62,374 nt of DNA from Phycisphaerales bacterium. GTDB lineage: Bacteria > Planctomycetota > Phycisphaerae > Phycisphaerales > JAGLTS01. Position numbers and translations under genes: made by a program. The notes beneath the pieces were generated by a model, which searched no databases, was not told the origin of the DNA, and saw only the letters and a program-made list of their open reading frames with translations. Where the stretch lies: positions 1 to 62,374 of the forward strand of contig JAGLTS010000019.1 in assembly GCA_023135165.1 (NCBI GenBank), read 5' to 3'. Positions within the stretch are counted from its first letter, which is position 1, and each line of letters begins with the position of its first letter. Shown here one piece after another: positions 17,008 to 27,500 of this stretch.

Positions 17008-18489
17008 ATGGATCTTGTGGTGGTCGGCGCAAGAAGGGTGGATGAAGCGTTGCTGAAACAACGGCATCAAGTTTTCGTTGGGCTCCTGAGCGTTCTGGAC
17101 GGCGCCGTGGTCACGGCTGCCGCAGGCGCCGCGTGGGCCGGTCGGAACTTCATGAACGCCCAGCCGCTCCTCTCGTCGAACTGGCGCGATTTCCTTTGGC
17201 CGCAGCCGATCGCCGTGCAGGTGCCCGTGACGATTCTGTGTCTGACGCTGCTTCGTCTATATCGGCCGAGGCGTGACCGGGCGTTCTACGACGAGTTCGT
17301 TCAGATCGTAAAGCTGGGCGGGCTTGCCACGATCCTCTCACTCGCGGCGCTGTATGCGCTGGCCAGTCCGTTTCTCAGCGCGCCGGAGAGCAAGTGGCAG
17401 CTCGCGCTCTTCGGGTTGCTCGTGATCGTCTTCATGAGCGTTCACCGCATGATCTTTCGGATCGCGCTGCGGGCCGTTCGCCGGCGAGGGTGGAACCTTC
17501 GGCACGCAGCGATCATCGGCACGGGCAGGCTTGGCCAAATCACAGCCCACACATTGATGCGCAACAGTTGGACCGGTCTGAACGTCCAGTACTTCATCAG
17601 CCACCACCCGACGACGCGGCGAACCGATTTGCTCGGCCATCCCGTACGAGGCGGTGTCGATGCGATGGAGAAAACACTCGACGAGCATCCGGTCGATGCG
17701 GTGTATCTCGCGCTGCCGGGCAGTCACGCTGCGGTTCTCCCGCAGTTGCTCGCAAGGCTTGAGCGCTTCACGGTCGATGTCCGCATCATTCCCGATGTGA
17801 ATCCGAAGTACACGCCGTTCAGCACGACGATCAGCGAACTGGATGGCATGCCGATCCTCAGTTGCCGGGAGTCGCGGCTTGAAGGCTTGGGCGGATGGGC
17901 GAAACGTGTGATCGACATCGTCGGAGCGGTTGTGGCGCTGCTTATCTTCGCCGTCCCCATGCTCATCATCGCGATTCTGATTCGGCTCACGAGCAACGGC
18001 CCGGTGATGTTTCGGCAGAACCGGGTCAGCCTGGCGGGGCATCAGTTCAGGATCTACAAGTTCCGCACGATGCAGCATGTTGCTGACGAGCAGGGGTTGC
18101 CGTTTGCGGGTGGGGATGAAAACGGCTGGACGCGCCGCAACGACGTGCGCGTCACGCCGATCGGCCGATGGCTTCGCGCGACGAGTCTCGACGAGTTGCC
18201 ACAGCTTTTCAACGTCCTCGGCGGCGAGATGAGCCTCGTCGGTCCGCGACCCGAGCGGCCCGAGCTGGTCGGCAAGTTCCGTCACGACTGGCGCGGCTAC
18301 ATGCTTCGCCAGCACGTCAAGGCGGGCATGACGGGCTGGGCGCAAGTGAACGGCCTGCGTGGCCAAACGAGCCTGCGCAAGCGCCTCCAGTACGATCTCT
18401 TTTACATCCGCAACTGGTCACTCATGTTTGATGTGCGCATCTTGTGGATGACGCTCTTCAAGGGATTCGTGAACCCGAACGCGCATTGA
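17008..18489 (+). CDS. undecaprenyl-phosphate sugar phosphotransferase (WcaJ-type), starts exopolysaccharide synthesis
   Basis: 493 residues. Transfers a sugar-1-phosphate from a UDP-sugar to undecaprenyl phosphate in the inner membrane. Four to five N-terminal helices (about 22-150), a CoA-binding-like Rossmann segment (HAAIIGTGRLGQ, about 168-180), another helix (about 305-330), then the catalytic bacterial sugar transferase domain with KFRTM (about 350), TSLDELPQLFNVL.G.MSLVGPRPE (about 390-415) and KAGMTGWAQVNGLRG. ATG 17008 has no good ribosome site; TTG 17050 (LLKQRHQVFVGLL) matches the usual N-terminus and may be the real start. No other polysaccharide gene is adjacent; manC and the sulfotransferases lie 20-33 kb away. 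Confidence 0.9.
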   Translation: MDLVVVGARRVDEALLKQRHQVFVGLLSVLDGAVVTAAAGAAWAGRNFMNAQPLLSSNWRDFLWPQPIAVQVPVTILCLTLLRLYRPRRDRAFYDEFVQIVKLGGLATILSLAALYALASPFLSAPESKWQLALFGLLVIVFMSVHRMIFRIALRAVRRRGWNLRHAAIIGTGRLGQITAHTLMRNSWTGLNVQYFISHHPTTRRTDLLGHPVRGGVDAMEKTLDEHPVDAVYLALPGSHAAVLPQLLARLERFTVDVRIIPDVNPKYTPFSTTISELDGMPILSCRESRLEGLGGWAKRVIDIVGAVVALLIFAVPMLIIAILIRLTSNGPVMFRQNRVSLAGHQFRIYKFRTMQHVADEQGLPFAGGDENGWTRRNDVRVTPIGRWLRATSLDELPQLFNVLGGEMSLVGPRPERPELVGKFRHDWRGYMLRQHVKAGMTGWAQVNGLRGQTSLRKRLQYDLFYIRNWSLMFDVRILWMTLFKGFVNPNAH

Positions 18490-18526
18490 CCCGTTCCGGG
18501 CCCGCCGGCTTGAGTACCAGAAGAAA

Positions 18527-18559
18527 CGCGGCGCCGGGCGTGTGTGCCTCGGCGCCGCG
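18527..18559. terminator. stem-loop between convergent genes
   Basis: Nine-base arms CGCGGCGCC (18527-18535) and GGCGCCGCG (18551-18559) around a 15-base loop, placed between the 3' ends of the WcaJ-type gene and the giant gene. No U-tract follows, so termination is only a suggestion. Confidence 0.4.
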
Positions 18560-18595
18560 CTCTCTCGTGTGTTGCATATCCGAACGATCAATACA

Positions 18596-21500
18596 TCAAT
18601 CGGTCACGGTGACGGTGAGCGTGTCGCCGACCTGCTGCTCGTTGCCCGCAACGTCGGTCTGGATGATCCACCAGTCTGCGGCGCCGGTCTTGATGCCCGT
18701 CACGGTGATCGACCACGCGCCATTCTCACCGACGATGATCGATTCGCTGATTCGACTGCCATCGCGGACAAGCTGGATCAGCGCGCCGGCCTCGGCGATG
18801 CCCGTGAACGTCAGGTCGCGCAGGCTCGTGATGTTGTCATCGTCGAGATCGCCGTCATCGCTCGCCACAGCCAGATCGGGCGCTGCCGCCGCGTCGGGCG
18901 CGATTGTGTCGATGACGATGTTGATCGCATCGCCCGCATCGGAGACGTTGCCCGCCTTGTCCGTCTGGGTGGCGGTGAGTTCGTATGCACCGTCAGCCAT
19001 GGGAGCCGCGGGTGTGAACTTCCACGACCCGTTGCCCCTCGCGGTCGTCGTGCCGATCACCGTGCTGTTCTGATCGGTGATCGTGATGAGCGCGCCCTTC
19101 TCCGCGCCGTTGCCGGTGATCATCGTTTGCGCGTTGGCGGTGATGCCGTCGCTCGTCGATCTACCTGTGTCGAACCTCCTGCTGGCGATCATGGCCATGT
19201 CGGTCGGTGCGGTCGCCTGCGTGTCCACGGTCACCTTGAGCGGTGAACTTGGGGCTGAGACGTTGCCGACCAGATCGGTCTGGACGGCCCGGAGTTGGTG
19301 CAGGCCGTCGGCGAGAGCGGTGGTCGTGATGGACCATGCGCCATTTTCACCGGCGACTGCCGTACCAAGCTGCGTGCCGTCGCTGTCAACGAGCGTCACG
19401 GCGTTGCCCGCGATGGCGGTGCCTGCAATCTGCAGCTCGGTCTGATTCGTCACGTTGTCCGAATCAGACACACCCGTGTCATCCGCAGCGGCGAGGTCCA
19501 GCCCGGTGACCTTGGGCGGCTTGGCGAGGCTGACGTTCACAGCCAGCGTATCGCCTTGCGTCTGCACGTTGCCCGCAACATCCGTCTGCTGGATCGACCA
19601 GTTCGTGACGCCCTTGGGTGCGTTCGTCACTGTGATCATCCACTCACCGGTGACTTCATCGGCGACGACCTTCGGCCCGAACGCCCTGCCGCTGCGCTGG
19701 AGCTGCACCTCGGCGCCAGCCTCCGCGGCCCCGGTGAAGATCAGCGTGCGCGATGCGGTCACATCGTCGGAGTCGGATACGCCGGTGTCGCTCTCGGGAG
19801 CCAAGTCAGGCGCATCGGCCGGGTCGGGCGGCGTGACGTCGATCTCAACGTCGAAGCCATCGCTCTCAATTGACTCGTTCCCCGCAACGTCGGTCTGCGT
19901 CACGGCGAACGTGTACAGCCCGGTCGGAAGGTCGGCAGCAGGTTGAATCTGCCAGATTCCGTTGCCGTTGGCAGTCGTCGTACCAAGCGGGGTTGCATTC
20001 TGATCAAGCAACGTCACGGTCGCGCCGCGTTCAGCGCCGGTGCCGATGAAGACCGGGCGCGGATTCGACGTGATGCCGTCGCTGTCTGATGCACCCGTGT
20101 CGTTGGTCTTGCCCGGCCTGAGCGCTGGCGCATCGGGTGCGGGCGCGTCGGTGTCGATTTCGACCTTCATGGGTCTGCTGAGCTTGGAGGTGTTACCCAC
20201 CGCATCGGACTGGCTTGCCCGCAGCATGTGCTCGCCATCGGCCAGTTCAGTCGTCGTGATCGACCATGTGCCGTCTTCTTCGACCTCAGCCGTACCCAGT
20301 TCGGTCGTGCCATCGGTGTCGTAGAGCGTGACTGTGGAGCCGACGACGCCCGTGCCTGTGATGGTCGGTGCGTTCTCGCTGGTGAGGTTGTCATGGTCAA
20401 ATGCGCCGGTGTCGTCAGCATCGACAAGGTCGAGGCTGCCCGGCGAGGCTGGGGCCTTGGTGATGACAGTGACGGTCAGCGCATCACCGGTCTCCTGGAT
20501 GTTGCCCGCAGCATCGGTCTGCTTGACGGTCCACTGTGCGGCCCCATCCTTGACGTTGATAACGGTGAGCGTCCACTCGCCGGTGATCTCGTCAGCGACG
20601 GTCTGCGCCCGAGTGGTCCTGCCATCACGCAGCAGTTCAATCGTCGCGCCGGGTTCAGCGGCGCCTGTGAACGTCAGGTCTTGCGATGCAGTGATGTCAT
20701 CATCGTTGACAAGACCCGTGTCGCTGTCATCCGTGAGATCCGGCGCATCGGCCGGATCGGGCGGCGTGACGTCGATGTCAACGTCGAAGCCTTCGCTTTC
20801 GAGTGACTCGTTGCCCGCAGCGTCGGTCTGCGTCACGGTGAAGGTGTACAGCCCGGTCGCCACGTCGGCGGCAGGCTGAATCTGCCAGCTTCCGTTGCTC
20901 TTGGCGATCGTCGTGCCGAGCGCTGTCCCATGCTGATCGAGCAACGTCACGGTCGCGCCACGTTCAGCGCCGGTGCCAATGAAGATCGGGCGCGGGTTCG
21001 ACGTGATGCCGTCGCTATCCGATGCACCCGTGTCGTTGGTCCTGCCAGGCTTGAGTGCCGGCGCGTCCGGAGCGGGTGCCTCGGTGTCGATTCCGACCTT
21101 CAGAGGCCTGCTGAGCTTGGATGTGTTGCCCACCACATCGGACTGGCTTGTGCGCAGCATGTGCTCGCCGTCGGCCAGTTCGGTTGTCGTGATCGACCAT
21201 GTGCCATCCTCTTCGACCTCAGCCGTACCCAGTTCGGTCGTGCCGTCCGTGTCGTAGAGCGTGACGGTTGAGCCGACGACGCCCGTGCCTGTGATGGTTG
21301 GCGTGTTCTGGCTCGTGAGGTTGTCATGGTCGGATGCGCCGGTGTCATCAGCATCGACAAGGTCGAGGCTGCCCGGTGCGGCGGGGGCCTTGGTGATGAC
21401 GGTGACGGTCAGCGCCTCACCTGTCTCCTGGATGTTGCCCGCAGCATCGGTCTGCTTGACGATCCATGGTGCGGCCCCATCCTTGACGTTGGTAACGGTC

Positions 21501-24500
21501 AGTGTCCACTCGCCGGTGATTTCGTCAGCAACGGTCTGTGCCTTGGCGTTCTTGCCATCACGCAGCAACTCAATCGTCGCGCCGGGTTCAGCGACGCCCG
21601 TGAACGTCAGGTCTTGCGATGCGGTGATGTCATCATCGTTGACAAGACCCGTGTCGCTTTCATCCGTGAGATCCGGCGCGTCGGTCGGGTCGGGGGGAGT
21701 CGTGTCGATCACCAGTTCGAGCGGGTCGCTTTCATCGGACTCGTTGCCCGCAGCGTCACTCTGAACGACGGTGATGAAGTGGATGCCGTCGGTGAACGGA
21801 ACGGTCGGCGTAAGCGTCCACGAGCCGTTGCTTCTGGCGGTCGTCGATCCGATCTCGTCGCCTGCGTCATCGTAGACGGTGATGGTCGCACCGCGCTCAG
21901 CGCCGGTTCCGATGATCGTCGGCGTGGTGTTGGACGTGATGCCGTCGGAGTCGGAAGTACCGGTGTCGTTGTTCTTGTTGGCCTGAAGCTGCGGCGCGGC
22001 AGGCTCGGGCGCGATCGTGTCGATCACAATCCGCAACGGCGCGCTGGGCAGCGACTCCGTGCTGGTTGCGTCGGTCTGCGTTGCGCGGAGATCGTGCTGA
22101 CCGTCGGCGAATTCATCGGTGATGATCTGCCACGCGCCGTTGTCATCCGCGTAGGCCATGCCGATCGTCTGCTCGGTCTCATCGTAGAGCGTGACGAGGT
22201 TACCCGGCTCGGCCGTGCCAACGATGGTGACGCGATCGAAGCTGGTCAGCCCGTCGGAATCAGATGTGCCGGTGTCGTCAGAAGCGAGCAGTGCGGGCTT
22301 GGCGAGCCTGGCTGGGGCGTTCCGTACGACATTGACGGTCAGCGAGCCGCTGTCGCTCTGGACATTGCCCGCAAGATCGGTCTGACGAACGGTCCAGTCA
22401 GCGATGCCCGTCGCGACGCTCGTGATCGTGACGGTCCATTCGCCGTTCTCACCGGCGACGGCTTCCGCTCCAGTCGCCTGGCCGGCGCGGAGGAGCCGCA
22501 CGGTCGTGCCAGGCTCAGCGGTTCCGGTGAACGTGAGCGTGCGAAGCGATGTGATGTTGTCGGAGTTGGACAGTCCGGAGTCGCTCTCATCCGCAAGGTC
22601 CGGCGCGGGGGCTGGCGCTGGCGCCGTTGTGTCGATCACGAGCAGGCTTTGCTCGGAATGCGAGCTTTCAACGTCGGCAACGGTTTGCGTCGCGGAAATG
22701 TTGTATTCGCCGTCCTCAGCGAGGCCGGCGGTCACGGTAAGCGTGATGGCAGACCCGCCTGCGGTCCCTGTCGCAACCGCCGTACCGTTCGCATAAAGCG
22801 TGACGGTCGCACCTGCCTGGACGCCTTCAATGCGGAACTGCAAGCCCGCATCGCTGGTTCTGCTCGTCACGCCGTCGCTGTTCGAGTCGCCGGTGTCACT
22901 TGCGCCAAGCAACCTGGGCGCGGTCGGTGCATCGGGGATGACCACCTCGGCTTCGAGGACGGAGACGACGAGCGTATCGGTTGACGACACGTCGCCGACG
23001 GCTGCGGTGAGCGTGACGGTGTAGTCACCGGCAAGCGCATAGGCGTGCGTCACACTGGTCAAGTCAACGCCCGACTCGGGGTCGCTGTCATCGCCGAAGT
23101 CCCATGTGTAAGTGATTGGATCATCGCCGATGACGTCCGCGAAGCCTTGCAGGATGACTTGGTCGCCTTCGTTGACGGTTTGGTCGGGGCCTGCATCGAC
23201 ATCGGGCGCGACTGCGTTGACGGTAACGGTGAGCGTATCGGTGGTGATGCCGCCGTCGCCGTCGTCAACGGTGAGCGTAACGATGTAGTTGTCTGCCGTG
23301 GCGTAGACGTGGCTGGCGGTGGAGCCGGTTGTGGTGGAGCCGTCGCCGAAGTCCCATGTGTAGGCGAGATCATCTTCGCCGGGATCGGTCGCCGTGGCTG
23401 TGAACGCAAAGACATCGCCCTGCTCACCGGCTTGGTCGTCGCCCGCATCAACGGTCGGCGCGACGTTGGCGACTTCGACGGTGAAGGTCTTCGTCACTTC
23501 GTTGAGGTCGCTGTCGATCGCGGTGAACGTCACGGTGTACGTGTCGTCGTCGGCATAAGTGTGCGGCGCCGCAAGCGTGTTCGCGCCAAAGCCGTCGCCG
23601 AAGTCCCAGATATACGTCAGGCCGTCATCCGGTTCGTTCACAACGGTGACGGGGATGGTCAGTTCATCACCCTCATCAATCTCGATCGTGTTGTCGGTGT
23701 CAGCGAGAATCGACCAACCACCTTCACCCGCGAAGACCTGATGGAAGACGCTCGCGGTCATCAGTTCGGGATTGATGTTCGTCCACGCCACGATGAATCC
23801 GCCGTTGTGCGCAGCGGCGACATCGACTAGGCCGTTGGACTCGCCCGGCGCGTCGGGATATTCGAGCATCATCTCACCGGTGACCGGGTTGCCTGCCGCA
23901 TCGAAGCGGCGCATCATCGCGTCGGCGTCGAGATCACCCTCCGCATCGGCTGGGATGTTGCTCCACGTAACGATGAACCCGCCGTCGGCATCCATCGCGA
24001 CGGCAGGCATGTCCTGATCGCCCTCGGTCGTCGTATTGATTTGGAACGGATCGCCGAGCGCTGTGCCGTCCGCATCGTACTGACGCGCGAAGACGTCAAA
24101 GCCTTCCTCGTCAGGCTCCTGGGCCCAGACAACGACGAAACCGCCATCGCCGTTCATCGCGATGTCCGGAACATCCGGCCAATCCGCATCAATAGCGCTG
24201 ACCTGTAACGGGTCGGCGAGCGCTGTGCCGGTCGCGTCAAAGCGCTGCCCGTAGACGGCTGCCTCATCGGTGGCCCATGATTCATGCGCCCAGACGATGA
24301 CGAAGCTGCCATCGTCAGCGACGGCGGCAACGGGATCGAACTGGCACGTTTCATCCTCACCGGTCCCGACCTGGAACTCCAAGCCGACCGGCGCACCTGT
24401 TGCGTCGAAACGGCGCGCGTAAGCCCGCTCATCCCATGTCTCTTCATCCTCGTTGGTCCACGTGACGACGAAGCCGCCTTCCGCATCCATCGCCACCTTC

Positions 24501-27500
24501 GGGAGTTCCTGGTATCCCTCGGTCGAGGTGCTGATGACAAAGGCATCGCCGATGGGCGCTCCGTCCGCGCCGTACAGTCTGCCGTAGATGTCGCTGTCGT
24601 CCGCTTCCTCATCATGTGATGTCCAGACGATCACGAACTCGCCGTCGTCGTTCATCGCGGCGATGGGCATGTACTGCGGGCCGGCGGTGATCGCATCATT
24701 CACGAGCACCGGGTCGGTGGTCGCCACACCCTCGTTGTCGAAGAGCTGCATGAAGACATCCGGGCCGACGGTCTCATCCGTCTGGCGCGTCCAAGTCAGG
24801 ACGAAATTGCCATCCGCGTCGGCTGCGATCGACGGCATGGCGTCGCCTTCCATGTCCTTGAACATGTCGAAGAAGTCATCGTCATCATCGCCGAACTCAT
24901 CATCCTCGAACGTCATCGCCGAGACGACCGCCCCCTCACCTTCCGCCGTTCCGAAGAACGTCGTGAAGCTCACCGCGATCTCGCCGAAGCTGTTCACAGT
25001 GATGGATGAGAACTGGTTGGACATGAAGAAGTCCTGGGCATCGACATGCGTGATGCAGTCCGGGTATTCCTCAACGCTGCCGTCGGTGTTGAACGCGCCG
25101 GCTTCAATGAAGTGTTCCCACGTATCATCGGGGTGGTAGCGGAGATGCGTCCACGACGCGACGAACGTGCCGTCGGTCCCCACATCCACGGATGGGTCGA
25201 ACACGTGCGATTCTTCACCGTCGCTCAGCTCGAAGACGCCATTGCCGGTTCCGTCAGCATCGAAGACCTGGGCAGCGATGACGGTGGGGAATGAGTAGTT
25301 TTCACCGTCGAAGTCAGCGGGATCGGGAATACCCGTCCACACAACAATGAATGCGCCAGACTGGTCGATTGTCACACCGGCCCGTCCGACGATGTCGAAG
25401 TCCGTGTCAACGCGGAACGCCAGGAGTCCCGGGCTGGCCTTGTCGTAGACGCGGTTGTACAGCGCGCCGGGCGCATGCACGTGCGCATCAGGCGCATGCG
25501 GGTCATACGGGCCATCGTCGCCGAACCCGTTATTGGCGATCGTTCCGAGCGCATCGTTGGTCCAGATGATGACGAAGTTGCCGAAGTCGTTGACAGCGAC
25601 GTGTGAGTGGAAGTTCGTGCCGTCAATCGTTTCGCTGACGTTCAGTTCAGCATCGACTGCCGTGCCATCCGCATCGTACTCCTGCGCATAGACGCCGATC
25701 GTGGGGTCTTCCGGATCGCCGGTCGCACTGGTCCACGTGATGACGAACCCGCCGCCGTTGTTGATCGCGACATCTGAGAAGTCCTGGTCGCCTTCGGTTG
25801 TGGTGTTCACAACCATCTCACCGCCGACGGGCAGGAAGGAACTGCTGAATCGTTGCGCGTACACATCGAAGTCAGTCTGTGCCGCGTTCTCGCTCGTCCA
25901 TGTGATGACGAACTCGCCCGCCTCGTTCATGGCGACGCTTGAGAAGCCCTGGAAGCCAGCTGTCGTCGTGTTCACGGTAAACGGCGCGACGAGCTGCTCG
26001 CCGTAGAAGCCGAACACCGCTGCGAAGATGTCGCTGTCGCCATCCCCAACGGTGTCCATCCACGTCACGACGAAGTTGCCCTGTCCATCGTTGGCGACGG
26101 AGGACAGACCCGGGAATCCGGGCTGCAGATCATCGACGATGATCCAAGGCAGTTCGGGCATGTTCATCGGATCATCAGGGTCATTGGGATCGACATCGGG
26201 CACGGTCGGGTATGCGGAGAAGTCGTGCGCAGCGAACGTGAGCGCGCCGATGAGCGTGTCGTTACCCTCACCACCGAGCATGGCGGTGAACGCAACATTG
26301 AGCGCACCGTCCGCATTCGTCGCCGCTGTGGGCAACTCGAATATGCCGGGCACATCATGTGTGAGCAGGACCGAATCGGTCGTCGGCGTGCCGTCCGGCA
26401 TGAAATCGCGCAAGAAGACGTGCTCGTGCTCAACATCGAACTCGTCAACGAACGAGCCGACCCACACGACGACGAATGCGCCGCTGCTGTCTATCGCAAT
26501 GGATGGATCGAGGTTGAAGCCGGGCGCGCCCGGGCTGACGAGCAGCGTCTCGCCAAGCGATGCGCCATCCGCGCCGAAGCGATGCGCGACGATGTGTGAA
26601 TCGTCGAAGTCGGGATCGTCGGGATCGCCCTCGGCCGCGGCGGGCGTCTCCCACACAACGACGAAGCTGCCATCACCCGCCAGGCCGACGTCAGCAGGTC
26701 CAAGCGACGGATTCGCGGGATCGACGTCAATTGCGTCGCCCATCGGCGTGCCACCGACGCCCAATGCCTGTACCCACACAGCCGGAGGCTCGGGCGGCCC
26801 GTCAGGCCCATCCGGATTGTCAGGATCACCAGTCATTGTAAAATCGAACAGATCGAAGTATCCGCCGGTCATCCACGTGACCACGAACCCGCCCGCGTCG
26901 TTCATCGAGACGCTCGACGCGAAGCAGCTCACCAATGCGTCGCCTTCGACGGCGAAGGGCGAGCCGATAGGCGTACCGGCCGGGTCAAATGCCTGGGCAA
27001 CAACGCCCATCACACCTGCCGTTTCATCGCCGGTCGTCCACGTGATGACGAAATCACCCATAGCGTTCATGGCGACATCGACGTGACCTTCATCGCCATC
27101 GGTGTTCGCAACAACGAACTCGTCGCCGACGGGTGAACCAGCAGCATCAAACCGTCGCGCATAGACATCAAGCGTTCCGTTCTCCGTGTTCTCACCCATC
27201 CATGTGATGATGAACCCGCCGTCGCCGTCGACCGCGACGGATGACATGCCCTGCATCCCAACAGTCGTCGTGTTGACGGTGAACACATCGCCGACCGGCG
27301 TGCCGTCTGGCGCGAGCAGGCGCGCGAAGACATCCAGCCCTTCGGTCTCATCGCCATCCGTCCACGTCACGATGACATCGCCCGTCGCCGTCACCGCGTT
27401 CGAGGCAAAACCCGGGAAACCGGGATCAAGCTCATCGACGACGGTAAACGGCAAATCGGTCGGCGGATCGTCGGGGATATCGTCAGCGCCGGCGCGCGTG

